From: JAFGUB01 sp050305515
GTDB lineage: Bacteria > Campylobacterota > Campylobacteria > Campylobacterales > Sulfurimonadaceae
Assembly (NCBI GenBank): GCA_050305515.1
Contig: JBNLFL010000005.1
Location: 1-64,000 of the forward strand
Direction of reading: 5' to 3'
Length of the DNA stretch: 64,000 nucleotides
Part shown: in pieces, positions 33,124 through 41,766 of the stretch
How positions within the stretch are numbered: the stretch's first letter is position 1
How the letters are laid out: each line of letters begins with the position of its first letter
Notes under the pieces: model-generated
Database searches by the model: none
The model's input: the letters and a program-made list of their open reading frames with translations, nothing else
Told to the model about the DNA's origin: nothing
Made by a program: the position numbers and the translations under genes

Positions 33124-33864
33124 ATGACCCTCACACAAGAACAGCTCAAACAATTTGATGAAGACGGCTTCTTGCTTCTGCGCGGATTTCTCTCTTTTGA
33201 ACGCACTAAGGCACTGCGTGAACATATTGCACATCTTGTGCAAAAGGCTGAACCACCGATAGAGACGGAAGAACGTTATCATGATCTGGATGAGAGCGGT
33301 CCGCTCACATTACGTCGATTGCGTCAGGTGTACGATCGTGATCCCTTGATCGCTGAATGGATGTGTGATGGAGAGATCCGACCTGTTTTATCTGCCCTGC
33401 TTCATGACATTCCGGTCTTGACACTTGCCCACCACAATTCCATCATGACAAAAATGCCTTCGGAGATTTCCAATACCTGCTGGCATCAGGATCGCCGTTA
33501 CTGGGATTTTCAGAATGACGATCTGCTGAGTGTGTGGCTAGCCCTGGGTGAAGAACGTCTGGATAACGGATTATTGGAGTTTATCCCCGGTAGTCACAAA
33601 CTGACATTTGAGAAGGATCAGTTTGATGCGAAGGTCTGTTTTAGAGATGATTTAGAAAAAAACAGTGCCATTTTGGAAAAACGGGTACATTTTGATCTGC
33701 ATCCGGGTGATATCGTACTTTTTCATTGTCGCACTCTGCACTATGCACAGAACAATACTACAGACGAGCCGAAGATCGCTTTGGTTTATACCGTGCGTGC
33801 AAAAAACAATCTTCCGGTTGCGGGAACGCGTTCGTCACGCCATCCCGAAATAGAGCTTTCCTAG
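33124..33864 (+). CDS. Phytanoyl-CoA dioxygenase (PhyH) family protein
   Basis: A predicted Fe(II)/2-oxoglutarate-dependent oxygenase. It starts TLTQEQLKQFDEDGFLLLRGFLS, the usual PhyH N-terminus. The iron ligands are His and Asp in CWHQDRRYW near residue 119 and the distal His in CRTLHYAQNN near 208, with IPGSHK near 160. The substrate is unknown. ATG 33124 is preferred to the upstream in-frame TTG 33118. Its stop overlaps the stop of glgB on the other strand in the tetranucleotide CTAG (33861-33864). Confidence 0.85.
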   Translation: MTLTQEQLKQFDEDGFLLLRGFLSFERTKALREHIAHLVQKAEPPIETEERYHDLDESGPLTLRRLRQVYDRDPLIAEWMCDGEIRPVLSALLHDIPVLTLAHHNSIMTKMPSEISNTCWHQDRRYWDFQNDDLLSVWLALGEERLDNGLLEFIPGSHKLTFEKDQFDAKVCFRDDLEKNSAILEKRVHFDLHPGDIVLFHCRTLHYAQNNTTDEPKIALVYTVRAKNNLPVAGTRSSRHPEIELS

Positions 33865-35783
33865 TCAGCTTTTTTCAGGAAAATGACGCCCAGCGGCGGC
33901 AGAGTAACCTGTAAGCGCTGTTTGCGTCCATGCTGGACTTCATCCTCAGTGTGGATTGTTTCCATATTGCCGATTGTCCACCCTTCAAATTCAGCGCTTT
34001 GCGAGTTGAAAATCTCTCTATAATTTCCTTTTTCAGGAACACCCAGCAGATAGTTTTGATGGGTTTTGTCCGAGAAGTTGCAGACAACGATCACAGACTC
34101 TTTCCCACCGTCACTTTTGCGTATGAAGCTGATGACGTTGGCAAGATAGTCGTTTTCATCAATCCATTCAAAGCCTTCGGCTTCCGTATCATTCTGATAG
34201 AGTGCCGGTTCGGTTTTATAAAGATGGTTCAGACGTCTCATGAGGTTTAATATCCCCATGTGCGGTGCATATTCAAGCAGATGCCAGTCGAGACTTTGCT
34301 GGTAGTTCCACTCAGCAAATTGAGCGATTTCCGCGCCCATAAAGAGAAGCTTTTTACCGGGATGGGCGTACATGAAGGAGAGCATGGCCCGGAGATTGGC
34401 AAACTTCTGATTATGATCACCCGGCATCTTGTTGATGAGCGATCCCTTCATATGGACCACTTCGTCATGACTCAGCGGCAGGGTGTAGTTTTCGTTGTAC
34501 ATGTAAACAAAACTGAAGGTAAGCTCATGGTGATGATGCTGCCGGTAGATAGGATCGAGTTTCATGTATTTGAGCGTATCGTGCATCCAGCCCATATTCC
34601 ACTTGAAACCAAAGCCGAGACCTCCGGAACTGACCGGACGGCTCACCATAGGAAATGCCGTAGATTCTTCGGCAAAAGTCATAATATCGTTATAGGCTTC
34701 ATAAAGACTGGTATTGAGCTGGCGCAGAAATTGAATGGCTTCAAGATTTTCATTGCCGCCATAGCGGTTTGGTATCCATTCGCCCTCCTCTCTCGCATAG
34801 TTAAGATAGAGCATTGAGGCAACGGCATCAACACGGATACCGTCGATATGATATTTTTCGAGCCAGAACATGGCGGAACTGATCAAAAAGGCACGGACTT
34901 CATTACGACCATAGTTGAAGATGGCACTGCCCCATTCCGGATGATATCCCTGGCGCGGGTCCTGATGTTCGTAGAGACAGGTGCCGTCAAAGTTCATCAG
35001 ACCGTGTCCATCGGTGACAAAGTGCGACGGTACCCAGTCGAGGATAACACCAATGTTATGCTGGTGCATCACATCGACAAATGCCATAAAGTCTTCCGGT
35101 GTGCCATAGCGCGCCGTAGGTGCAAAATAACCACTGCACTGATATCCCCATGAACCTTCGAAAGGAAACTCTGTAATGGGCATCAATTCCACATGGGTAA
35201 AGCCGGTGTCAACAAGATAGGCCGCCAGTGCCTGAGCCGCTTCGCGATAGGTCAAAAAACGGTTTTCCTCTTCTACAACGCGACGCCAGGAACCCAGATG
35301 TACTTCGTAGATGCTGACGGGCGCTTTATGGGAATTGTGCTGAAAGCGCGAGGCCATCCATGCATCGTCATTCCACGTATAGCCCTCAAGACTCCAGACC
35401 CGTGATGCAGAGTTGGGCGCTTCTTCAGCATAAAAAGCATAGGGGTCCGCTTTATCCGGATTGGCATTGGGCGTATCGGTCATAATATGGTATTTATAGG
35501 TGGTCTCGCTGCCAACCCCTTCGATAAAACCTTCCCAGATTCCCGAGCCGTCTTCACGCGCTTTGAGCGGATGGCTGTGGAGATCATAAGCGTTAAAATC
35601 ACCGCGTACGCTAACTGCTGACGCATTAGGGGCCCAGACGGCAAAGAGTGTTCCGGCTTTGCCTTCACGCTCATGCAGATGTGCGCCCATACAGCGGTAG
35701 AGGTGGCTGTGGGTACCCTCTTTGAAATAATAGATGTCAAGTTCGCCGAAACGGCTGACGTCGTGATGGATTGGATTGTTCAT
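33861..35783 (-). CDS. glgB: 1,4-alpha-glucan (glycogen) branching enzyme
   Basis: GlgB cuts alpha-1,4 chains and rejoins them as alpha-1,6 branches. An N-terminal CBM48 (HEREGKAGTLFAVWAPNASA) precedes a GH13 barrel with DWVPSHFVTD, the nucleophile in GIRVDAVASMLYLNY, the acid/base in TFAEESTAFP and LSHDEVVHMKG, then a C-terminal beta domain. It has 640 residues. ATG 35783 overlaps the glgA stop (TAATG); the longer open frame upstream is not needed. It is the last gene of the 12-gene minus-strand glycogen/glycolysis run. Confidence 0.96.
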   Translation of the reverse strand: MNNPIHHDVSRFGELDIYYFKEGTHSHLYRCMGAHLHEREGKAGTLFAVWAPNASAVSVRGDFNAYDLHSHPLKAREDGSGIWEGFIEGVGSETTYKYHIMTDTPNANPDKADPYAFYAEEAPNSASRVWSLEGYTWNDDAWMASRFQHNSHKAPVSIYEVHLGSWRRVVEEENRFLTYREAAQALAAYLVDTGFTHVELMPITEFPFEGSWGYQCSGYFAPTARYGTPEDFMAFVDVMHQHNIGVILDWVPSHFVTDGHGLMNFDGTCLYEHQDPRQGYHPEWGSAIFNYGRNEVRAFLISSAMFWLEKYHIDGIRVDAVASMLYLNYAREEGEWIPNRYGGNENLEAIQFLRQLNTSLYEAYNDIMTFAEESTAFPMVSRPVSSGGLGFGFKWNMGWMHDTLKYMKLDPIYRQHHHHELTFSFVYMYNENYTLPLSHDEVVHMKGSLINKMPGDHNQKFANLRAMLSFMYAHPGKKLLFMGAEIAQFAEWNYQQSLDWHLLEYAPHMGILNLMRRLNHLYKTEPALYQNDTEAEGFEWIDENDYLANVISFIRKSDGGKESVIVVCNFSDKTHQNYLLGVPEKGNYREIFNSQSAEFEGWTIGNMETIHTEDEVQHGRKQRLQVTLPPLGVIFLKKAD

Positions 35784-37273
35784 TAGTGCTCCTGTTGGTG
35801 CTGCGAAACGCGGCGTTTTGCGATGGCATAATGGTAGACATCGACATAGGCTTTCGCCGCATCGTCCCATCCAAAGTGCATTCTCATGGCATTGTACTGC
35901 ATGGTTCTAAACGCATCGCCCTGATTGTGATAGGTTTCAACCGCCCATCGAACCGTATAGTAAAGTGCCTCGTTGGTGGCGTGATCAAATTTGAAGCCGT
36001 TTCCGGTATGTGTTTCTTCATCAAAATTTTCAATAGTATCGTCGAGACCTCCGGTAGCACGGACAATCGGCAGGGTGCCATAGCGCAGACTGTAAATCTG
36101 GTTCAGACCGCACGGTTCAAAAAGTGAAGGCATTAAAAAGAGATCGCTGCCTGCTTCGATCTGATGCGCGAGAGCATCCGAATACCCTACATGTAAGGCG
36201 AATTTTCCACCATATCGGGCTGCAATACCGGAGAAGAAATGCTCCGCCCATTTTTCGCCCGTCCCAAGCATGACAACCTGCAGGTCAAGTTCAAGAAGCC
36301 CCTCTATGGCTCCGGCAATCAGTCCAATACCTTTCTGTTCCGCAAAGCGTCCGACAAAACCGATAAGCGGGGTATTATCGCGTTTATCGAGACCGAAATG
36401 TTTTTGCAGCGTATGCTTGCAGGCAAGTTTCCCGGCCATGGCGTCCGTGTCATAGGTTGCCGGGAGGTAGGGATCGATCGCGGGACTCCACTCGTCATAA
36501 TCAACGCCATTGAGAATGCCGTAGAGTTTGTGTGCGTGCGCCTTGATATGCTGCTCCAGCCCAAATCCGAATTCCGGTGTCTGGATCTCCTGCGCATAGC
36601 GCTTGGAAACCGTCGTGACAGCATCGGCGTAGGTGATGCCGCCTTTGAGCATGTTGATCTGGTCCATGCTTTCCATCGCTTCGGGATTGAAATGCTCCCA
36701 GCCTACTTCAAGTACGTCGACTCCGCCTTTGAAAAAATTGCCCTGATGCTGCAGATTATGGATGGTTAAGATGCTCACGGCATTACCAAACTCATGAACA
36801 TAGCGTGTTTTTGCCAGCAGCGGCATGGTTGCCGTATGCCAGTCGTTAGCGTGGATGACATCCGGTGTAAATCCCAGCTTTTTGCACAGGACAAATGCCG
36901 CTTTGGAGAGATAGATAAATCGATTGTCGTTGTCAGTATAGGGGTGCGCATGCTCATCATAGAGACCTTTGCGTCCGTAAAACTGTTCATGATCAATAAA
37001 GTAGATGTCTACGTCGCTTCCGGGAATCTTTGTCGTATAGATAGCACTCCAGAGCTCTCCCATGGGCCCCATAGTCACTCCCATGGAACCTTCTATGGGT
37101 GTCAGTTTGGATTTGTCGATCTGGTAATAACGCGGCATCACGACGATAACGTTATGTCCCAGTGCTTTGAGTGCTTTTGGCAACGCACCGGATACATCGG
37201 CAAGGCCGCCGGTTTTTGCAAAGGGAACCACTTCGGAGGCTACAAAGAGGATATTGAGTTTTTCTTTATGCAT
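35783..37273 (-). CDS. glgA: Glycogen synthase (first downstream copy)
   Basis: A GT5 glycosyltransferase that extends alpha-1,4-glucan from ADP-glucose. The N-terminal VPFAKTGGLADVSGALPKAL contains the KTGGL loop that binds ADP-glucose, NDWHTATMPLL near 140 and IGFVGRFAEQKGIGLI near 310 follow, and PSLFEPCGLNQIYSLRYGTLPIV near 395 is the E-x7-E region. It has 496 residues. It overlaps glgA2 upstream and glgB downstream, so they are co-translated. A one-mismatch palindrome site lies at 36187. Confidence 0.95.
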   Translation of the reverse strand: MHKEKLNILFVASEVVPFAKTGGLADVSGALPKALKALGHNVIVVMPRYYQIDKSKLTPIEGSMGVTMGPMGELWSAIYTTKIPGSDVDIYFIDHEQFYGRKGLYDEHAHPYTDNDNRFIYLSKAAFVLCKKLGFTPDVIHANDWHTATMPLLAKTRYVHEFGNAVSILTIHNLQHQGNFFKGGVDVLEVGWEHFNPEAMESMDQINMLKGGITYADAVTTVSKRYAQEIQTPEFGFGLEQHIKAHAHKLYGILNGVDYDEWSPAIDPYLPATYDTDAMAGKLACKHTLQKHFGLDKRDNTPLIGFVGRFAEQKGIGLIAGAIEGLLELDLQVVMLGTGEKWAEHFFSGIAARYGGKFALHVGYSDALAHQIEAGSDLFLMPSLFEPCGLNQIYSLRYGTLPIVRATGGLDDTIENFDEETHTGNGFKFDHATNEALYYTVRWAVETYHNQGDAFRTMQYNAMRMHFGWDDAAKAYVDVYHYAIAKRRVSQHQQEH

Positions 37274-38672
37274 GACGATCCTTTAAAATAGTTTGATATT
37301 GATTAATATATTGCTGCGCACTCTTTTGAAACGAGAAGTCGCATGCCATATTGAAACGCATCATGTCGCTGCGCTGAGCATCAGTCAGTCTTAATGCGCG
37401 ATCACAGGCCATAAGCAGCGCGCGTTTACTGGTTTTCGAAAAGACAATCCCCTGCCCGCATTCTGAGGTACCTTCATGCACGGTGTCTTGCAGCCCACCA
37501 ACGCGGTGGACAATGGGGACGACACCATAGCGCATCGCAATCATCTGATTCAGACCGCAGGGCTCAAAAAGTGAGGGCATCAGCAAAAAGTCCGCAGCAG
37601 CGTAAAGCTGATGCGAAAGTGACTCATCATAGCCGATATGTAGAAAGAAATTTTTGTGATGCTTCGCGACTGCTTTGAGCTCTGTGCAGTACTCATTGTC
37701 ACATCCGGAAAGTATGATCAGATTGAGCGGGCGCTTGAGCAGTGCGTGAATTGATTCGATAAGGAGTTCAAACCCTTTTTGCTGTACCGGACGGCTGATC
37801 ATAATAAAAAGCGGCAGGGTACTCTCTGCCATTACGGAAGCTTTAAGCATGAACGTCTTATTTTTGAGCTTCTTTTTGAGCGTTTTGGCATTAAATGGCG
37901 CCGACAGTACCGGATCTTTTGCCGGATCAAAGAAATCGGTATCGAGTCCGTTAAGGATACCGGAGAGTTTTTTCTGATGAAATGTTAAAAAACCTTCAAG
38001 TCCGCAACCAAATTCAGGAGTCAGAATCTCTTTCGCATAACTGGGACTGACGGTCGTCAGGGCATCACAATAGGCAATCCCTGCTTTCATAAAGCTCAGG
38101 CGACCATAAAACTCAAGTGCCTCAAGATGAAAATAACGCTCGTGAATACCAAGACGTTTGAGAGATGTGTGCTCAAAAAGTCCCTGGTAGGCAAGGTTAT
38201 GGATGGTAAAAAGCGTTTTTACAGGCAGATTGCGCGTCTTGATCAGAAATGGTATCAGTCCCGTATGCCAGTCATTGCAGTGGATGAGATCACTGCCAAG
38301 ATATTCGGCTAACAAGATAACCGCTTCGCAAAAGATTCCAAAACGCAAATCGTTGGTGGCATAATCGCCGGATTCGTCCCCATAGGCATGAAGCGTGGAA
38401 CTTAGAAGCGGTGCATCGATGAAATAGGTCATAACGTTGCCATCATCGAGACAGTAGAGGGCTATCGGATACTCGATACCGCCAAGCGTTACATGTAATG
38501 CAGTCGTAATGGGCTGCAGCGATTCCAGTGCGATGAAACTGTAGCGCGGCATGACGCAGTTAACACGTATGCCCTCTTTGACAAGGGCTCTGGGTAATGC
38601 ATGGGCCACATCGGCCAATCCACCGCTTTTTGCAAAGGGGTGGATTTCTGCCGATGCGAAGAGGAGTGTCAT
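37266..38672 (-). CDS. Glycogen/starch synthase (second GT5 copy)
   Basis: This is a second GT5 enzyme of 468 residues, clearly diverged from its neighbour: HPFAKSGGLADVAHALPRAL at the N-terminus, NDWHTGLIPFLIKTRN near 132, FIMISRPVQQKGFELL near 290, and PSLFEPCGLNQMIAMRYGVVPIV near 370. Both have intact ADP-glucose and catalytic motifs, so neither looks dead. In other bacteria, paired GlgA proteins differ in chain initiation versus elongation or in donor; which applies here is unknown. A TTACATGTAA at 38489 encodes Leu-His-Val. Confidence 0.92.
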   Translation of the reverse strand: MTLLFASAEIHPFAKSGGLADVAHALPRALVKEGIRVNCVMPRYSFIALESLQPITTALHVTLGGIEYPIALYCLDDGNVMTYFIDAPLLSSTLHAYGDESGDYATNDLRFGIFCEAVILLAEYLGSDLIHCNDWHTGLIPFLIKTRNLPVKTLFTIHNLAYQGLFEHTSLKRLGIHERYFHLEALEFYGRLSFMKAGIAYCDALTTVSPSYAKEILTPEFGCGLEGFLTFHQKKLSGILNGLDTDFFDPAKDPVLSAPFNAKTLKKKLKNKTFMLKASVMAESTLPLFIMISRPVQQKGFELLIESIHALLKRPLNLIILSGCDNEYCTELKAVAKHHKNFFLHIGYDESLSHQLYAAADFLLMPSLFEPCGLNQMIAMRYGVVPIVHRVGGLQDTVHEGTSECGQGIVFSKTSKRALLMACDRALRLTDAQRSDMMRFNMACDFSFQKSAQQYINQYQTILKDRHA

Positions 38673-39694
38673 GCCATGCCCTTCGAGTTAAGAAGTGTCG
38701 CACACTCTTCAGGCGCGACGGGATTGATTGCCATATCGGTGGCAATTTCGAAGCCGCCGAGACGGTAGATGCGAGGCGTGATGCGAATCGTAAAGCGGTA
38801 GTTTTTATGCAGATGCGGTACAAACTGCTCATTTTCAAAATTGCTGTTGAGCGGCGCCTGGCGGATGTAGAGATTGTAGTCGTAGGTTCCAAGCTGTCGC
38901 TGGAGTTTTTCAAAGACATGATGCATCAGGATGGCGAGCTCGGCGATATCATCGCGGTTGCACTCATCAAGTGTTGTAATGTTTTTTCGCTTGGGCGCAA
39001 TCATGACTTCAAACGGGAAGCTACTGGCATAGGGACAAAAAGCCACAAAACAGCCGACCTCATCAATAATGCGAACTTTGGCATGCATTTCGGAATCAAT
39101 AATATCATGAATCTTGCCGCGACCGTGACGACGGTAATATTCATGATTGCGTTCGAGAAACAGCAGTTCGTTGCGCGGCATGACCGGCAGTGCAAGAATT
39201 TGGGTATGGGGGTGCTCTTGCGTCGCACCGGCATTGATACCGTGGTTCTTGAAAATATTGATATGTACCAGACGGATATCATGACGCAGGTCTTCAATGC
39301 GGCGAATCAGGCTTTTAAACCAGTTTTCAAGGCTCGCAGCATCGAACTGTTCCATGCCGATGTCATGGTGCGGCGAGTCAATCAGGACTTCATGGGCACC
39401 GACTCCGGGGATGGATTCAAACATTCCCTCCCGTTTGGAACGATCTTCAAGCTCAACCTGTACGGCTTTATAAAGATTGGGTACGACGCGGGTTTTCCAC
39501 CCTTTTGTATTGGGCTGATTGTCCCTGAGCGCGAAAACCTCAGGTGGAGTGAGTGCTTCATTGCCCTCACAAAACGGGCAGCGGTATGCTCCGGCAGGCG
39601 GACGGGCATGACGGTGCAGATCGGGACGGTGCAGCCGTTCGGGTGCAATGATGACATACTGGTTGCGCATACGGTCAAGTCGGATTTCAGACAT
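38669..39694 (-). CDS. galT: Galactose-1-phosphate uridylyltransferase-family protein
   Basis: A HIT-superfamily nucleotidyltransferase. It has an N-terminal zinc-type pair YRCPFCEGNE near residue 38, the active-site EHPHTQILALPVMP near 160 (HPHxQ, catalytic second His), and the C-terminal NLYIRQAP. GalT normally exchanges Gal-1-P with UDP-glucose, but there are no other galactose genes here; within a glycogen operon it might work on ADP-glucose or glucose-1-phosphate. That alternative is inference. It overlaps glgA2 by four bases. Confidence 0.88.
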   Translation of the reverse strand: MSEIRLDRMRNQYVIIAPERLHRPDLHRHARPPAGAYRCPFCEGNEALTPPEVFALRDNQPNTKGWKTRVVPNLYKAVQVELEDRSKREGMFESIPGVGAHEVLIDSPHHDIGMEQFDAASLENWFKSLIRRIEDLRHDIRLVHINIFKNHGINAGATQEHPHTQILALPVMPRNELLFLERNHEYYRRHGRGKIHDIIDSEMHAKVRIIDEVGCFVAFCPYASSFPFEVMIAPKRKNITTLDECNRDDIAELAILMHHVFEKLQRQLGTYDYNLYIRQAPLNSNFENEQFVPHLHKNYRFTIRITPRIYRLGGFEIATDMAINPVAPEECATLLNSKGMA

Positions 39695-39738
39695 GTTTGA
39701 CCTCCGGCTGAAATGGTTCTTGTTTCATTGACATGCTC

Positions 39739-41757
39739 CTATACAAACCAGTTTTCACTGTAATCGGTCGAGAGGTTCATCTCGAGTTCTCCAAACCCGG
39801 GAAGGGTCTGAACGACACGCTCTTTTTGTGAGAGCTCAAAACGAAGCTGAAGATTTTCGACTTCAACCCTGCTGATGTCAATACGCAGCTCCAGCCACTG
39901 CTCACATGCAAGAAGGATGTCTACCTGTTCAAAACGGTGCATGCCGTGAAGGACTACTTCTTCGTTAAAACCGATAGGTTCAATAATAACACGAAGGGTA
40001 TCTTCGGTACAAAGCTGAACCATTTCGGCATCAAAGGCAAAGTAAAGATGCAGGGTGTCCTGTCCGTAATAGATTTTACGAACCGGGCCGCGTACCTTGT
40101 CCATGGTGGAGAAAAGCTTGGTCTCATCCAAAACACCGCATCCGACCCATTCGAAGAAGGAGTCGTGAATGCCATTGGTTGAAGGTGAGATGGGTGATTG
40201 GGGCTTGAGCCAGAAATCCTGCGCACTTTTATTGCGGATGATCGGTTCAAAGAGATCCGAAGGTGCCGCAATACCTATGAGCTCGTAGATGCTGATGAGG
40301 TGCGAACGGAACAGCAGGTCGAATTCGGCACCGAATTCCGTATAATGGTCATCTCCGTACCACCAGAACCAGTCGGAACATTCGGCGGCAAGAAAATGGT
40401 GTGTTATCTTCTCTTTGGTCGCGGCATCCAATCCGGCATTATGATGCTGATAATCCCGTTTTGTCATGAAAATCAGTTCCCAGCCGCGTGTTTTTTCATG
40501 ATGCCCGACCCAGGTATTGAATTCACCGTGAATCCAGCTGCCCGGAGCAAGACGTTCCAGTGTTCTGGATGGTGTATCTACGATCTCGTCCATGTGGAAT
40601 GTCTGACACCATGATGTATTGGAGATACCCTGGTAGAGTGCATCAAAAAAGTCAAAACCGTTATTGTGGTAAAACTCCCACGCATTTTCGCCATCAAGAA
40701 TAACGAAAACCGTAGCCTCGGTATCGGCCTTTTGAATCGGATAGAGCGCCCCCATAAAATGTTCGGATGCCTTGTGGGCATCCCAGAACCGATAGGTGAA
40801 ACCTATGAGATCGCTGAGACCGTGATCTCTGAACCCCATGAACATCCCGCTGTAATTGTAGGGATGATAGAGCGCACTGCGTTCGTTACTTCCAAGAGAT
40901 TTGAACAAGATGGCTTCATCCGTGGCAATCCAGCGTACACCCAGCTCTTTGAGCAATGCGACGCTTTTAGTATCGACTGCACCCTCGGCCGGCCAGAATC
41001 CGACTGCTTCGTATCCAAACGTTTCACGAAAAAGCGCCTGTGCGCGAAGAACCTGTTCGCGGGCATCGTCAAGCAGCGGCAAATGCTGTTTGGGGATATC
41101 CGTGTGCCGGTTGGCTTCGAGTGCGTTGTTCATATCCATCAAAAGCGGCAGGATCGGATGATTCAGCGGTGTTGTGGAGATGGCAATGCGACCCTCTTTG
41201 TAGAGTTTAGTGTAGTAAGGGAAAATCCCCTTGATAAACGTCGCGAGTTCGTCAAGCAGCAGATGCTTGTCTTCAATACTGAAAAACTGTGCCTTACTGA
41301 TCAGTTTTGATACGATAGGACTGTGCTGTCTTAGATAAACACCGCACCATGCGAGTATGAAAAGGATTTCAAGATCAAACAGATCGCCATCGTCGATGTA
41401 CTCTTTTTTGTAGATTTTGGCGTAAGTCGGCAGCGGAGCTACCATAGTGTCATAAGGAGCACTTTTGCAGATCTTGATCATCCATTGTCGCTCTTTCTCC
41501 TTGAGGGTCTCCGGATGACGCAGCCAGAGGCTTAAGAAGTAGTCATTCTGTGCGGGATCGTCATAATAGAGTGCGAGCTGTTCGATCAGCGGCGGCGTGA
41601 TGTTGAACGTTGCTTTGAGCCCTTCGTGACGGGCAAGCATCCACGGCATGTCGTAATAGTCTTTGAGCGCATGCAAAAAGACCCAGGGCATCTGCATGAC
41701 GCCCGTCGCGTTGCGGTAATCGGGCTGGTGCATATGCCAGATAAAGCCAAGTCGCAT
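39739..41757 (-). CDS. Glycoside hydrolase family 57 protein
   Basis: A 672-residue GH57 enzyme: LGFIWHMHQPDYRN at the start is the conserved first barrel strand, VGFWPAEGAVDTKS near 250 carries the nucleophile Glu, and VFVILDGENAWEFY near 352 carries the acid/base Asp. A C-terminal beta domain follows. Members include alpha-amylase, 4-alpha-glucanotransferase and branching enzyme; the exact activity cannot be told, but a role in glycogen trimming fits the operon. Confidence 0.9.
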   Translation of the reverse strand: MRLGFIWHMHQPDYRNATGVMQMPWVFLHALKDYYDMPWMLARHEGLKATFNITPPLIEQLALYYDDPAQNDYFLSLWLRHPETLKEKERQWMIKICKSAPYDTMVAPLPTYAKIYKKEYIDDGDLFDLEILFILAWCGVYLRQHSPIVSKLISKAQFFSIEDKHLLLDELATFIKGIFPYYTKLYKEGRIAISTTPLNHPILPLLMDMNNALEANRHTDIPKQHLPLLDDAREQVLRAQALFRETFGYEAVGFWPAEGAVDTKSVALLKELGVRWIATDEAILFKSLGSNERSALYHPYNYSGMFMGFRDHGLSDLIGFTYRFWDAHKASEHFMGALYPIQKADTEATVFVILDGENAWEFYHNNGFDFFDALYQGISNTSWCQTFHMDEIVDTPSRTLERLAPGSWIHGEFNTWVGHHEKTRGWELIFMTKRDYQHHNAGLDAATKEKITHHFLAAECSDWFWWYGDDHYTEFGAEFDLLFRSHLISIYELIGIAAPSDLFEPIIRNKSAQDFWLKPQSPISPSTNGIHDSFFEWVGCGVLDETKLFSTMDKVRGPVRKIYYGQDTLHLYFAFDAEMVQLCTEDTLRVIIEPIGFNEEVVLHGMHRFEQVDILLACEQWLELRIDISRVEVENLQLRFELSQKERVVQTLPGFGELEMNLSTDYSENWFV

Positions 41758-41766
41758 CCTGCCGCC

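Noticed and set aside
34497..34506. GTACATGTAA in glgB counted as a repeat copy
   Set aside because: It encodes the conserved VYMYN of glgB, so it can be explained by the protein; listed only as a one-mismatch site.
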